Assembly: GCA_024232355.1 (NCBI GenBank)
Contig: JAAEPW010001204.1
Coordinates: forward strand, 1-58,136
Direction of reading: 5' to 3'
From: Chloroflexota bacterium
GTDB taxonomy: Bacteria > Chloroflexota > Anaerolineae > B4-G1
DNA length: 58,136 bases
Positions 31,061-40,558 of the stretch are shown piece by piece. Each line of letters begins with the position of its first letter. Within the stretch, counting starts at the first letter, position 1. A program made the translations under genes and the position numbers. The notes under the pieces were generated by a model. That model was not told the origin of the DNA. It ran no database searches and saw nothing but the letters and a program-made list of their open reading frames with translations.

Positions 31061-31224
31061 TAGCAACACTCCTTTTTGATATAATGAACACGCATCGTAT
31101 TATATCTTACAGCCTGCATCCCTGCCAGTTCTGAATTTGCGTGTAGGCGTATTTTCGAGTACACTTGGCACCATTCGCAAATCGAGAAATATTTGCGGCA
31201 TTTCGAACCAGTGGAGATAACCCT

Positions 31225-32178
31225 ATGACCAGGACAAAACATTTGACCCGAAGACAATTTCTCAAACTGACTGGCGCGGCTGCGGCAGGCGTCACCCTCT
31301 TGGGACCCGGCTGCACCGCCCAACCCGAAGGATCTGTCAGCCAGCGCCAAGCACCCACGCCAACCAGTGATCAGGCATATCTATCTGCCGTTCACGGCAG
31401 CGACCCGGCAGCGATCACCAAAGCAGCAATCGCTTCCCTCGGCGGCATAGAACGCTTTGTTCGATCCGGCGACGACGTGATCATCAAACCCAACATCTGC
31501 ACGGACTATTACCCGGCCGAGTACGCGGCGACGACCAACCCCACCGTCGTCGCCACCTTGGTCTCCCTTTGCCTGGGGGCCGGGGCGCGGCAAGTGCGGG
31601 TGATGGACACCCCCTTTGGCGGTACCGCAGAATCGGCCTACGCGGTGAGCGGGATCACCGAGGCAGTACAAGCGGCTGGCGGTGAGATGGAAGTGATGAG
31701 CCCGGTCAAATTCATCTCGACCGACATCCCCGACGGTCAGGACATCAACGAGTGGGAAGTGTACCAGGACGTGCTCCAAGCCGACGTACTGATCAACGTT
31801 CCCATCGCCAAAGACCACTCGCTGGCCCGGCTGAGCCTGGGGATCAAAAATCTGCTGGGCGTCATCACCGAACCGAACCAGATGCATCGCAACCTGGGCC
31901 AGCGCGCCGCCGACCTGGCGAGTCTCGTCCGCCCCACCCTGACCGTAGTGGATGCCGTGCGCATTTTGACCGCCCACGGCCCCACCGGTGGCAGTCTGAA
32001 CGACGTACAACAAGCCAACACGATCATCGCCAGCCACGACTTTGTTGCAGCCGACGCCTGGGCCGCCACGCTCTTTGATTTGACCGGGGCGGACATCGCG
32101 TATGTGAAAGCGGCAGCGGATATGGGATTGGGTATGCTGGACCTGGATAGCATCAAGATAGAGGAGATAAATGTGTGA
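31225..32178 (+). CDS. DUF362 protein with Tat signal
   Basis: 317 aa from ATG 31225 (GGAG at 31213-31216). The N-terminus is a twin-arginine signal (Arg9-Arg10-QFLKL) followed by a hydrophobic run and a Cys30 in LGPGC, a lipobox-like site with Pro at -2, so lipidation is uncertain. The rest matches the DUF362 fold (DVIIKPNI, then INVPIAKDHS and LGIKNLLG). Tat export suggests a folded, perhaps cofactor-bearing, protein outside the membrane. Its stop overlaps the start of the next lipoprotein gene. Confidence 0.85.
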   Translation: MTRTKHLTRRQFLKLTGAAAAGVTLLGPGCTAQPEGSVSQRQAPTPTSDQAYLSAVHGSDPAAITKAAIASLGGIERFVRSGDDVIIKPNICTDYYPAEYAATTNPTVVATLVSLCLGAGARQVRVMDTPFGGTAESAYAVSGITEAVQAAGGEMEVMSPVKFISTDIPDGQDINEWEVYQDVLQADVLINVPIAKDHSLARLSLGIKNLLGVITEPNQMHRNLGQRAADLASLVRPTLTVVDAVRILTAHGPTGGSLNDVQQANTIIASHDFVAADAWAATLFDLTGADIAYVKAAADMGLGMLDLDSIKIEEINV

Positions 32179-33038
32179 TGGTAAACTCTAAAACCCAAAT
32201 CCCCATTTACGTGCTAATTCTCACACTGCTGTTGGTGGGATGCGCTGGTAAGCCCGTTTCGCTGACCGACATCTTTCCTAGCGCGGACACATTCCCAGAC
32301 TGGACGCCCGCTTCCAACGTGGAAATCTTTGATCACGAGAATATCTTTGACTTGGTAAACGGTCAAGCCGAGGCATTCTTTGTCTATGGCTTTGAGCAAG
32401 TCGCGGTACGAGATTACGAGAACGCGAAAGGCGCGGTGTTGGGCGTCGAGGTCTGGCAATTGGCGACGCCCGCCGATGCCTATGGCCTCTTTACCTCTGG
32501 CATATCCGGCGAGCCGATCAACATCGGCAACGAGGGGGATTCCGACCCCGGGCGGCGGCTGGCCTTTTGGCAAGATCATTACTATGTGCACGTGCGTGCC
32601 CGCCAGGAACTGCCCGACGCCACCCTGCGCGCGTTCGCACAAACAGTTTCCATGGCGCTGCCCGCTGGCGGAGAGCGCCCCACCCTGGTAAGCCAACTGC
32701 CGCCCGACGAGCTGGTAGAACGCAGCGCTATATTTTTTCACGAGGAACTCTCGATTCAGAACGAGGTATGGCTGGGCGGTGAGAACCTACTGGGACTGAG
32801 CCCCGAAACCGACGGCGTTCTGGCCCAGTACAACTTGGACGGTACGGCAGTGCGACTCTTGCTGGTACAGTACCAAAATGTAGATGCTGCGGCGACGGGT
32901 TTGACGGCATTAGAAAACAGCCAGATAGACGCTCTGATCGCTGCCCACGCCAGCGGCAACCTACTGGGCACAGTTTTCGGTGAGGCAGATACGGCAGCGG
33001 CAAGCGCGTTGCTGGACAAGGCTCTGGGTAACGAATAA
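32178..33038 (+). CDS. DUF6599-like lipoprotein
   Basis: 286 aa. Signal peptide with a good lipobox LVGC at Cys22, so a membrane lipoprotein. The mature part begins with LTDIFPSADTFPDW and has EIFDHENIFDLVNGQAEAFF, the pattern I associate with DUF6599. The start ATG 32178 shares one base with the TGA of the DUF362 gene (TGATG), indicating translational coupling. A GTG at 32175 is also possible. DUF362 and this lipoprotein probably act together at the cell surface. Confidence 0.82.
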   Translation: MVNSKTQIPIYVLILTLLLVGCAGKPVSLTDIFPSADTFPDWTPASNVEIFDHENIFDLVNGQAEAFFVYGFEQVAVRDYENAKGAVLGVEVWQLATPADAYGLFTSGISGEPINIGNEGDSDPGRRLAFWQDHYYVHVRARQELPDATLRAFAQTVSMALPAGGERPTLVSQLPPDELVERSAIFFHEELSIQNEVWLGGENLLGLSPETDGVLAQYNLDGTAVRLLLVQYQNVDAAATGLTALENSQIDALIAAHASGNLLGTVFGEADTAAASALLDKALGNE

Positions 33039-33051
33039 AAGGGGGCACACA

Positions 33052-33825
33052 ATGCTCAAAGATCTAACACGAGACGATTGGCTTTCAATCCTAAACATCC
33101 CAGAGACGCGAATCCCAACAGCACTGATCTTGAGAGGAACGCGCAATCTCAAACTGCACTATCAATCATATAAACAGCACTTTACAAACGTCTTGCAAGT
33201 TGGAACCCCCAACAGCGTTCTGGACGATGTGTTCATCGGTGATCTGCACGGCTACCCGGTCGCGTACGCTTCTGTATACGGCGCGCCAATGACCTCGGAG
33301 GTAGTTCACGTCTTTGGAATACTCGGCACGCCGTTGGTGATCCAAACCGGTTGTTGCGGCGCACTGGCTGATGAAATTGCCTCGGGAGACCTATTTGCGG
33401 CCACGGAAGCGTTTTGCGGTGAAGGGGCGGCCCAATATTACGAACCAGCAGAAAAAACGGTCGCGGCATCACTCGATCTCGGAGAATGGATAGCCGCAAA
33501 ACAACCCGACAGCGTAAAACTGCACACAGGCCGCATCTATACGACTTCAGCGCTTTTTGCAGAGGGGATGGAAGATGTCAACGCCTGGTTCCAGGCAGGC
33601 TTTGCGGCTGTGGATATGGAAACCGCAACGACGTTTGCCGTGGCCAAGTACTTTGATATGGATCGGGCATCTCTGTTATTTGCGTTTGACAACCCACGAC
33701 AAAAAGAACACATTTTACTGGACGATACGCAAAAGCAGCAGCGTCGCGCGGCTGCTAACGAGCACATGATAGAACTGGTCCTAAAAATCGTTCAAGAATA
33801 TGGCTCCCAGAAGCGTACTAACTAG
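33052..33825 (+). CDS. Nucleoside phosphorylase (PNP/UDP family)
   Basis: 257 aa from ATG 33052, preceded by AAGGGGG; an earlier start inside the lipoprotein gene is unlikely. Family motifs: IGDLHGYPVAYASVYG, the GCCGAL phosphate/ribose region and VDMETATT, which contains the MExx ribose-binding Glu. It phosphorolyses a purine or pyrimidine nucleoside; which one is not decidable here. It is 13 bases after the lipoprotein gene. Confidence 0.85.
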   Translation: MLKDLTRDDWLSILNIPETRIPTALILRGTRNLKLHYQSYKQHFTNVLQVGTPNSVLDDVFIGDLHGYPVAYASVYGAPMTSEVVHVFGILGTPLVIQTGCCGALADEIASGDLFAATEAFCGEGAAQYYEPAEKTVAASLDLGEWIAAKQPDSVKLHTGRIYTTSALFAEGMEDVNAWFQAGFAAVDMETATTFAVAKYFDMDRASLLFAFDNPRQKEHILLDDTQKQQRRAAANEHMIELVLKIVQEYGSQKRTN

Positions 33826-33869
33826 GGGAATTCCAGAGAAACAAATCTCCCAAACAGATTTTGTGATGC

Positions 33870-33998
33870 AGTCAACGACACCTTGAAAGGCACATTATGA
33901 CGGAATTCCTTGAGCTTGCGGTTATTTTGTGACTTGCGTGCGATTTATGAGATTCTCCACTGTAAAATTTTGGGAGGAGTTAAAAACTGGAAAAGCCT
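33870..33998 (+). repeat. Dispersed repeat, copy 2
   Basis: Partner of 186-316, about 80% identical with single-base indels. It ends 18 bases before the YbjN-like gene. Just ahead, at 33843-33861, AAATCT-N7-AGATTT may be a weak terminator for the phosphorylase gene. Confidence 0.7.
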
Positions 33999-34016
33999 AA
34001 ATACAAGTGAGGAACA

Positions 34017-34523
34017 ATGAATCATCATAACCCTGATTTTCCAATAGAAAACGACAATGGCCTGCAAGCATTCACCACTCTCGGACAGTTTCTAGAGCAA
34101 GATGACTGGCATCCGCAACAACTTGGGGATAAACACATCTACCGAATGGGTTTTTCCGGTAGCAATGGGCAGACAACGTGCTACGCCCAAATCCGGGTAG
34201 ATCTGGAACAGTTCATATTCTACGTCATTGCCCCGGTCAAGGCCCCAGAAAAAGTACGCCAAGCGATTGCCGACTTTATCACCCGGGCCAATTATGGTTT
34301 GCGCATTGGTAATTTCGAGATGGATTTTGACGATGGCGAGGTGCGTTACAAGAGCAGTCTAGACTTTGAAGATGCGACTTTGGCTCCTGCACTCATCAAA
34401 AATGCTATCTACCCCGCCGTGCAAACGATGGACCGGTACCTGCCTGGTCTGATGGGCGTCATCTATGGCGATAAATTACCCGCCAAAGTCATCGCCGAAA
34501 TTGAAGATAGCCACGAGTCCTAA
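34017..34523 (+). CDS. YbjN-domain protein
   Basis: 168 aa. The core has the YbjN pattern: RQAIADFITRANYGLRIGNF, then MDFDDGEVRYKSSLDFED and MDRYLPGLMGVIYG. The fold resembles type III secretion chaperones. Members are poorly characterised sensory or chaperone-like proteins. GAGGAAC precedes the ATG. It stands alone, with dispersed repeat copy 2 in front and a large inverted repeat behind. Confidence 0.82.
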   Translation: MNHHNPDFPIENDNGLQAFTTLGQFLEQDDWHPQQLGDKHIYRMGFSGSNGQTTCYAQIRVDLEQFIFYVIAPVKAPEKVRQAIADFITRANYGLRIGNFEMDFDDGEVRYKSSLDFEDATLAPALIKNAIYPAVQTMDRYLPGLMGVIYGDKLPAKVIAEIEDSHES

Positions 34524-34566
34524 AGTTTTTGGGTCGCAGAGTTTACCCAGTTCACATGTCGGACTC

Positions 34567-34636
34567 TAGGCAACCACGAGTTGCACCTTGTTCGGGACCT
34601 TTGTGCGCCATCCCCAAACAAGGTGCAACTTGCCTA
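34567..34636. repeat. 20-bp inverted repeat between convergent genes
   Basis: Left arm TAGGCAA (34567-34573) plus GTTGCACCTTGTT (34580-34592) pairs with the right arm AACAAGGTGCAACTTGCCTA (34617-34636), with only a 6-base bulge. The loop is 24 bases. It sits between the ends of the YbjN-like gene and the large cheA gene and could stop transcription from both sides. Confidence 0.7.
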
Positions 34637-34645
34637 GCTTGGAAT

Positions 34646-37600
34646 TCAAGATCCCATCTGATAAAGATCCAGAACCATACCCACGTCACCTTCGCCCAAC
34701 AACGCGCACCCAGATACGTTTTGGACATCCGCCAGATGCCCCTGCAAAGGTTGGATCAATACCTGTTGCTGCCCAATCAACTCGTCCACAATCAAGGCCA
34801 GGTCATGCCCATTCCGTTCCAGCACCAACAATAAAATATCTGGGGAAATATTTTCTCCTTGGGTTCCTAGCCAACCCGAGTCCTGCCCCAAAGCCTGGAT
34901 CGGTATCAATTCCTCTTCCAGTCGCAGCAACATATCCCGATCACCATCCGCCGAGGAATGCACAATCTGAGTTTGTTCAGGCTTGACGATTCGGCGCACG
35001 GCCTCGATGGGTACCACATAGTGTATGTCACCCACCCGCATCACCATACCGTCAATCACCACCATATCCAGCGGCACGTCGAGCAAGAATCGCACACCCT
35101 GCCTCGGTTCGCTAGACACGTCGAGCCGCCCTCGATGAACCTGTAGCGCTGCATTGATAGACGCCAAGTCTAACCCCTCGGCATCGTACGAATTTCCCAC
35201 CATACCGAATCCATCTCTGAGCACCCACTCGACCAGCTTTCCCGCCGGAATCTTGCCACTTTTTGTCCATCCCAGCTCACGCGCACGTTTGAGCGTCGCA
35301 GCGGGGTCCAGACCGTTTCCATCATCCTCTATCACCACCTGTGCGTGATCAGCCGTTTTCGTCACAGTGACCGACACACGCCCAGTCGCCGGTTTCCCCA
35401 CATCTCGACGTTCGACCGGTGTCTCAATGCTATGAGCCACAACAAACCAGACCAAGCGGCGCACCGGGTCGGCTAATACGTCCAGCGCGCTGTGGTCCAA
35501 TCCAACATCCGCCCCAATCACATTCAATTCCACCATCTTGCCTAAATGTCGCGCCACGTCCTGAACCAGACGCTGCAACGGATCTAGGATTTCGGAGGCT
35601 GGTCTGGCACGCAGCGCCAGTGCTACATCCTGGAACTGGTCAAGGGCTACGCCCAACTCGTTTTCCGCGCGCGACAATACGTCCAAATCAGTCATCCACA
35701 AGTCCAAGGATGTCTGTAATTCCTTACGAACGTGTAACCAATCACCATCCGCCTGCTTGACCAAACGAGCCACAGTCTCACTCAGGTTTGCCTCGGTCAA
35801 CCGCTGTGTCACACGGTGGAGTGTCGAGCGGGTCGCCACCATCTCTCCCACACTGGCCAAAAAGCCTGCCAAAGCATCTTCAGAGACCGCGCCCTGCGTC
35901 TCCATAGCGCGATTCTCCGGACGGAAGGCTGGCTGAACGGGCGGGGCATCGACCATATCTTGAAGATTCACCCCTTTTCGTAGGGAGCACTTTTCCAGAG
36001 ACACATACTCTCCCTGCGAATCCACCTGGGCAAAAGTCTCCAGGATAGCCTCACGGGATTCAGTCGTCGCCAGCAAAAATCTGAACAATGTGTGACTGTC
36101 TTGAAAAACCGTGATATTGGTGATCAAACGCACACCGCTCGACCGGGACCATTCATAAAATACCTGTCCCACGTCTTCATGTTGATTCAGATCGGCAAGC
36201 ACAGTGTAAAAACTCTTACCCTCTTGCAATGCCCGGCTGACCTCCAAGAGGTTTTCCGACGTCATCACATCTTTGAATTCCGGCGAGATATCCAACAAGT
36301 CCAACACATCCTTGGTCACCTGACGCACGCGGCTGTCTGCATATAGGTGCAATATCTCTTCAATTTGGCCAAGCAGATCGACCAATGTCGTGGTATCTGG
36401 GGTCTTGCCTGTACAGATAGATTCGATGGCAATGTTCAACCGAGTCGCACAAGTGCGGGTGAGGTCCAGCAAAGTATCGCTGAGCGCTACCCCTCCCCCA
36501 GCCACGCGGGCATACAGATCTTCCAAAGCCAAGACTATACGAGCACCATGATCCAGCCGGTGAAATACACAGCCATAGTATATGGCACGCAACAGGTACG
36601 ACACAGTATCAACCAGATCCTGATCCCAGGCCAAAACACTGCCACCCACCAAGAATTGTCTCGTGACCCGCTCCAACTCGTCTACTACCTGGCCCAGGTG
36701 TACCAGATCAGCCTGCATCCTGGCTTTGCACCAACTTTTAAACAACCGGCTGGCACCGGGGAAATTATCCGCTGCATCCCCAAACCCCCACCAAGCTGGA
36801 GGTGACGATGGTGACTGCGGCATCCGTTGAGATGACTCTACATCGAAAATATCCCCGTATGCGTCCTCATCCGCCGAGGGTTGCTCCGTGGGCACTGCCG
36901 CGCTGACGGTTCTTTGTAATTGTTCAACCAAACGGTCGCGGCGCGATCCCCGGGAAGGAGGCGAAACGCTTTTCTCCGGCTCTAGCGGCTGCGCTAGGCC
37001 CGAGTCTTGTCCTGAACCTGTCAAAGGGCTTGCCAAAAGAGCAGCGTCTTGAATAATCGCCAATTCCTGAGATAGCGCCAACTCTAATCTCTCAAACTCG
37101 GTGATCTGCGCATCACCATCCCACGCTTTCACAGCGATCTCGAGTTCCTCCACGATTGCCACCAAGTGTTCGTACCCCATCCGTCGGGTGGCACGCCCCA
37201 GACTATCCACAAAAGCCCGGACATCTTTTAGCCCGGCCCTCTCTTCCTGGCCACCTTGGGCCAACATGGCCAGCGCTGCGCGCAGACGCTTCATCTCGCC
37301 TTTGGCCATCTCTAAAAATATCCGCACATATTCAGGATCAGTGGCCGGATCCACGAGTTCCTTGACCGAGGTAGGTTCAAGAATGATGCTTGGGAAAAAA
37401 TCATCTTCCTCCAAGTCCGACGCACTCGCATCATCGGCAGCCACAGGTGCAACATCTTTTACATCCTCTGGCAAAGTCTCTTGAGCAGACAGTGCTGCTT
37501 GCCTTGGATGTTCGGCCAGCATATCTTGCATTTTGGCCATCAGATCTTCCACCTGGGCAACCTCGACGTCGCGGCGGAGCGCCATGACGTGATCCAACAA

Positions 37601-37942
37601 TACGCGCGAGCGATCCAGAATCTCGAGCAACAGGTTTATCATATCTCCGGTCAAGACAACCCCGCGATCCCTGACCAACGCCACCAGATCTTCTGCGTGA
37701 TGGGCCAACATCTCAATCACATCTAGCCCCATCATACGCGAGTTACCCTTAAAAGTGTGCAAGGCACGAAACAACCGGACGATTTGCTCGGCATCGTCTG
37801 GATCCGACTCTAACGTCAACAGGGCCTCTTCTACTGTATCCAGCGCCTCCCTGCCATCCTCCGCATAGAGCGCCCACACCTCTTCCAACTCGGCCTCGAA
37901 TGAAGCATCCGCATAGTCGTTATCGGTCTTTTTATCAGCCAT
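34646..37942 (-). CDS. cheA: Large CheA-like protein with intact Hpt but degenerate ATPase
   Basis: About 1098 aa from ATG 37942 (GAGG upstream). Residues 1-140 are a P1/Hpt domain with phosphorylatable His62 (LHTFKGNSRMMG). Around 230-330 a second Hpt-like bundle has Asp where the His should be (VDSLGRATRRMG). A long middle region is unrecognised. P3 follows (FLASVGEMVATRSTL). In the ATPase the N-box, RNAVDHGIE in its partner, reads WFVVAHSIE, losing the Mg-binding Asn, and the G2 box (GRGVGMDVV) is gone, while the G1 box DDGNGLD remains. P5 (CheW-like) is intact. So it is probably a phospho-acceptor and scaffold, not a kinase. A palindromic repeat is embedded at 37006. Confidence 0.85.
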   Translation of the reverse strand: MADKKTDNDYADASFEAELEEVWALYAEDGREALDTVEEALLTLESDPDDAEQIVRLFRALHTFKGNSRMMGLDVIEMLAHHAEDLVALVRDRGVVLTGDMINLLLEILDRSRVLLDHVMALRRDVEVAQVEDLMAKMQDMLAEHPRQAALSAQETLPEDVKDVAPVAADDASASDLEEDDFFPSIILEPTSVKELVDPATDPEYVRIFLEMAKGEMKRLRAALAMLAQGGQEERAGLKDVRAFVDSLGRATRRMGYEHLVAIVEELEIAVKAWDGDAQITEFERLELALSQELAIIQDAALLASPLTGSGQDSGLAQPLEPEKSVSPPSRGSRRDRLVEQLQRTVSAAVPTEQPSADEDAYGDIFDVESSQRMPQSPSSPPAWWGFGDAADNFPGASRLFKSWCKARMQADLVHLGQVVDELERVTRQFLVGGSVLAWDQDLVDTVSYLLRAIYYGCVFHRLDHGARIVLALEDLYARVAGGGVALSDTLLDLTRTCATRLNIAIESICTGKTPDTTTLVDLLGQIEEILHLYADSRVRQVTKDVLDLLDISPEFKDVMTSENLLEVSRALQEGKSFYTVLADLNQHEDVGQVFYEWSRSSGVRLITNITVFQDSHTLFRFLLATTESREAILETFAQVDSQGEYVSLEKCSLRKGVNLQDMVDAPPVQPAFRPENRAMETQGAVSEDALAGFLASVGEMVATRSTLHRVTQRLTEANLSETVARLVKQADGDWLHVRKELQTSLDLWMTDLDVLSRAENELGVALDQFQDVALALRARPASEILDPLQRLVQDVARHLGKMVELNVIGADVGLDHSALDVLADPVRRLVWFVVAHSIETPVERRDVGKPATGRVSVTVTKTADHAQVVIEDDGNGLDPAATLKRARELGWTKSGKIPAGKLVEWVLRDGFGMVGNSYDAEGLDLASINAALQVHRGRLDVSSEPRQGVRFLLDVPLDMVVIDGMVMRVGDIHYVVPIEAVRRIVKPEQTQIVHSSADGDRDMLLRLEEELIPIQALGQDSGWLGTQGENISPDILLLVLERNGHDLALIVDELIGQQQVLIQPLQGHLADVQNVSGCALLGEGDVGMVLDLYQMGS
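37006..37030 (-). repeat. Palindromic repeat core inside cheA
   Basis: CTTGTCCTGAACCTGTCAAAG on the plus strand; read on the gene strand it encodes SPLTGSGQDS, within the linker before a Pro/Glu/Ser-rich segment. The same frame and orientation as the insert in cheW at 40817. Confidence 0.65.
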
Positions 37943-38058
37943 AAATACCCTCGCTTCACATACGTGCTGCGTGTCACGTATTCCGCATTTCGCGGCAACA
38001 AGATGCGTCACAAAAAATGCGCAGTACGAGAACCAGAATGTTTAGCACTCGGATTTGC

Positions 38059-38472
38059 TTAGCTATTCTCGATTTCCAGCAATTTGTAGATCGTTTGCCT
38101 GATTTCGCTGCCACGTTTATCCTCCAGATCGTAAGAAACCGCACCGGAGGGTTTAGAGATCACCGCAGCCGCTCCCAAAGAAAGTGCCTCCATCGCTTTG
38201 GGAGAGCCTTTGGGAGCCACAGACGTGAGCACCACGACCTTGGCATCACACTTGAGCCGGGCGTGACGCAAAAACTCGAGCCCGTCCATCTCTGGCATCT
38301 CGATATCCAGCAAGATCAAGTCTGGGCGCACTTCATCAAGCTTGTCCAGGGCCTCCCGCCCATTTGCCGCATAACCCACCATCGTCAGATGGGGATCATC
38401 CCCCAGCATATTCCTGATGACAAGACGCATCATTGCTGCATCATCCACGATCATGACCCGTTTTTTCCCCAT
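38059..38472 (-). CDS. CheY-like single-domain response regulator
   Basis: 137 aa from ATG 38472, with a perfect AAGGAGG six bases upstream; the longer open frame is not needed. A receiver domain only: acidic pair Asp10-Asp11, phospho-acceptor Asp56 in LLDIEMP, Thr/Ser in LTSVAP and Lys in ISKPSG. The LDIEMPEMDG stretch is like that of CheB receivers, yet no esterase follows. It lies between the two halves of the chemosensory locus next to the large CheA, and should be the diffusible output or a phosphate sink. Confidence 0.88.
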   Translation of the reverse strand: MGKKRVMIVDDAAMMRLVIRNMLGDDPHLTMVGYAANGREALDKLDEVRPDLILLDIEMPEMDGLEFLRHARLKCDAKVVVLTSVAPKGSPKAMEALSLGAAAVISKPSGAVSYDLEDKRGSEIRQTIYKLLEIENS

Positions 38473-38486
38473 AAAGGACCTCCTTA

Positions 38487-38536
38487 CGTATTGCGTGTGA
38501 GATATTCTCTCATAGAGACGTAAATCACGCAATACG
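38487..38536. repeat. 11-bp inverted repeat in the receiver-MCP gap
   Basis: CGTATTGCGTG (38487-38497) and CACGCAATACG (38526-38536), perfect, with a 28-base loop. Similar ACGT/TTGCG-rich strings occur in other gaps of this locus (37960-37990, 41148-41180, 48962-48985). Confidence 0.5.
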
Positions 38537-38545
38537 CATCACACA

Positions 38546-40411
38546 CTAAAATTCCCCATACCCGCGCTCGTCTCGATCCAACGGCAATTCCAGCCTATCA
38601 TTTCCATCTTTTGTCTCTGAAATGACTGCGTGTGGCTCTACCACTACCGACCCACCACCGCCACCGATTATGCCTTGCGACCGGACCAACTCGGCCACCC
38701 GCTGCTCGACGACCTGCCGCAGCATCTCGGGCGTCATACCGGACACGTTGCCCGCAAACACTTGCTGCTCCCGCAGCTTGAAGCGCGCCGCCTCAACCCT
38801 CAGCCGATCGGCCAATTGCGACAATTCACCCGCCGTGGCGGCCAATTCTTCACTCTGTTGGCTGCTGGCCTGAGCACCCTGATTCACTTGCAACATTGCC
38901 GAGTTTACCTGCGCCACGCCCTTGGCCTGATCCTCGCTGGCCGCCGCAATCTCTGCCACCAGGTCTTTCACCTTGGCCACGTTTTGTACGATCTCCCCCA
39001 AGGCCTCCGCCGTCTCGTCTGCAATGCCGACCCCCTCCGCCACCCGCCGGCCCGAATCCTCGATCAGATCGGACGTCTCTCGGGCGGCTTTGGCACTCCG
39101 CTCGGCCAAGTTGCGCACCTCTTGCGCTACCACCGCAAAGCCCCGACCGTGCTGCCCGGCGCGGGCTGCCTCCACCGCGGCATTCAGCGCCAGCAAGTTG
39201 GTCTGGAAAGCAATCTCGTCAATCACCTTGATGATCCTGCCGATCTCCTGGGACGATGTGGCGATAGCGTTCATCGCCTTGGTCATGGTCTGCATTTTTT
39301 CCTGACCCACACTGGCGACGTCTGAAGCCTGGGTAACCAATTGGTTAGCCACATTGGCGCTCTCGGCGTTCGACCTCACCTGGGCATCTGTCTCTTCCAG
39401 GCTGGAGGCGACCTCCTCGGCGGCAGCGGACTGTTCCTCTGCACTCGACGCCAGGGTTTCGCTAATGACCTGGATCTGCTCCACCGACGGGACCACCTGC
39501 TCGATCACAGCATTCGTCTGCGAAACAGTGCCATTTATGCCAGCCAAGGCCGCCTCGAAGGATTGGCCCATCTCCCGCAACCGGGCAATCATCTGGTTAA
39601 AAGCCCCAGCCAGATCGCCCATTTCGTCTCCCGACTCGAACGCAATCTCTGGCGTCTGAATTGCGACGCTAGCAGTCAGATCGCCGCCAGCCATAGCAGA
39701 GGTAGCCGCCGCGAGAGCCGTTAGATCCGTCTGAGCGATGCCATTGGCGGCCTGGACCATCTGCCCAGCAGCGTTGGCAAGGGAAGTGGACAAGAGAAAA
39801 CCGATTGCCACCCCGAGAACCAGACAAACTCCTATGCTGACGTAGGCGACGATGGTCGCCGTCTGGGCCTGCTGTTCGGCCTGGCGGGCTTCCGCCTCCA
39901 TTACAAGCTGGCCCTCGGAGATCATCTCTTCGATCTTCTCATGCACGTGCTGTACTGCTTCGTCAGACACCTCCAAAGAATGCTGTACCGCTTCCTCTAC
40001 TCGGCCTGCGTTGTACAGAGCTAGCACTTCAGCAAAGGCCTCTTCGTAGTGACCCTTTTCTGTCTGCAAGGTTCGAATGGCTTCTCGACCTTCCTCGCTA
40101 ACCTCTAAACGGAGAGCTTCCTCAAGAGCATAGTCAGTAGCCTCGTCAAACTGGTTGTGCCTCTCTATATAGATCTCATTGCCAGTCAGCAGAAACTCTA
40201 ATTCAGCCACCTCTTGCTGGAGAAGGTCGACCTGAACCTCCTCCCGTTGGATCAACCCCTCAGCTTCTCTGAGAATATCCTGGGTTTCTGCATCTATTTG
40301 CGTCATGCTAAAGAGACTCCAGCTGAGTCCAACCACAGAAATCAGAATAACGACTAGAAAACCTGTGACGAGTTTGGTTCTTATTTTGAGATTGTTGAAC
40401 CACTTTGACAT
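38546..40411 (-). CDS. Methyl-accepting chemotaxis protein with periplasmic helical bundle
   Basis: 621 aa. Membrane segments at about 13-33 and 185-208 bracket a 150-residue helical sensor (four-helix-bundle or CHASE3-like). A HAMP region to about 290 precedes the signalling hairpin, whose tip reads [20 protein letters not shown]. Methylation-type Glu/Gln pairs lie in [16 protein letters not shown]. The tail has GMTPEMLRQ and ends [10 protein letters not shown], shared with the other three MCPs. GGGAGG lies seven bases before the ATG. Ligand unknown. Confidence 0.93.
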   Translation of the reverse strand: MSKWFNNLKIRTKLVTGFLVVILISVVGLSWSLFSMTQIDAETQDILREAEGLIQREEVQVDLLQQEVAELEFLLTGNEIYIERHNQFDEATDYALEEALRLEVSEEGREAIRTLQTEKGHYEEAFAEVLALYNAGRVEEAVQHSLEVSDEAVQHVHEKIEEMISEGQLVMEAEARQAEQQAQTATIVAYVSIGVCLVLGVAIGFLLSTSLANAAGQMVQAANGIAQTDLTALAAATSAMAGGDLTASVAIQTPEIAFESGDEMGDLAGAFNQMIARLREMGQSFEAALAGINGTVSQTNAVIEQVVPSVEQIQVISETLASSAEEQSAAAEEVASSLEETDAQVRSNAESANVANQLVTQASDVASVGQEKMQTMTKAMNAIATSSQEIGRIIKVIDEIAFQTNLLALNAAVEAARAGQHGRGFAVVAQEVRNLAERSAKAARETSDLIEDSGRRVAEGVGIADETAEALGEIVQNVAKVKDLVAEIAAASEDQAKGVAQVNSAMLQVNQGAQASSQQSEELAATAGELSQLADRLRVEAARFKLREQQVFAGNVSGMTPEMLRQVVEQRVAELVRSQGIIGGGGGSVVVEPHAVISETKDGNDRLELPLDRDERGYGEF

Positions 40412-40558
40412 TTTTAGCCTCCCTAATTACAAAGCTTGACAAACTCCTGAACTGGCCCGGGGTGAGCTAGCCCACAACAAGTTGGAGATTCCAGACCTCT
40501 TTCACTGAGCAGCCAAGCAAGACAATTCTGCACTATCACTTTTGCTACTATGGTTTCA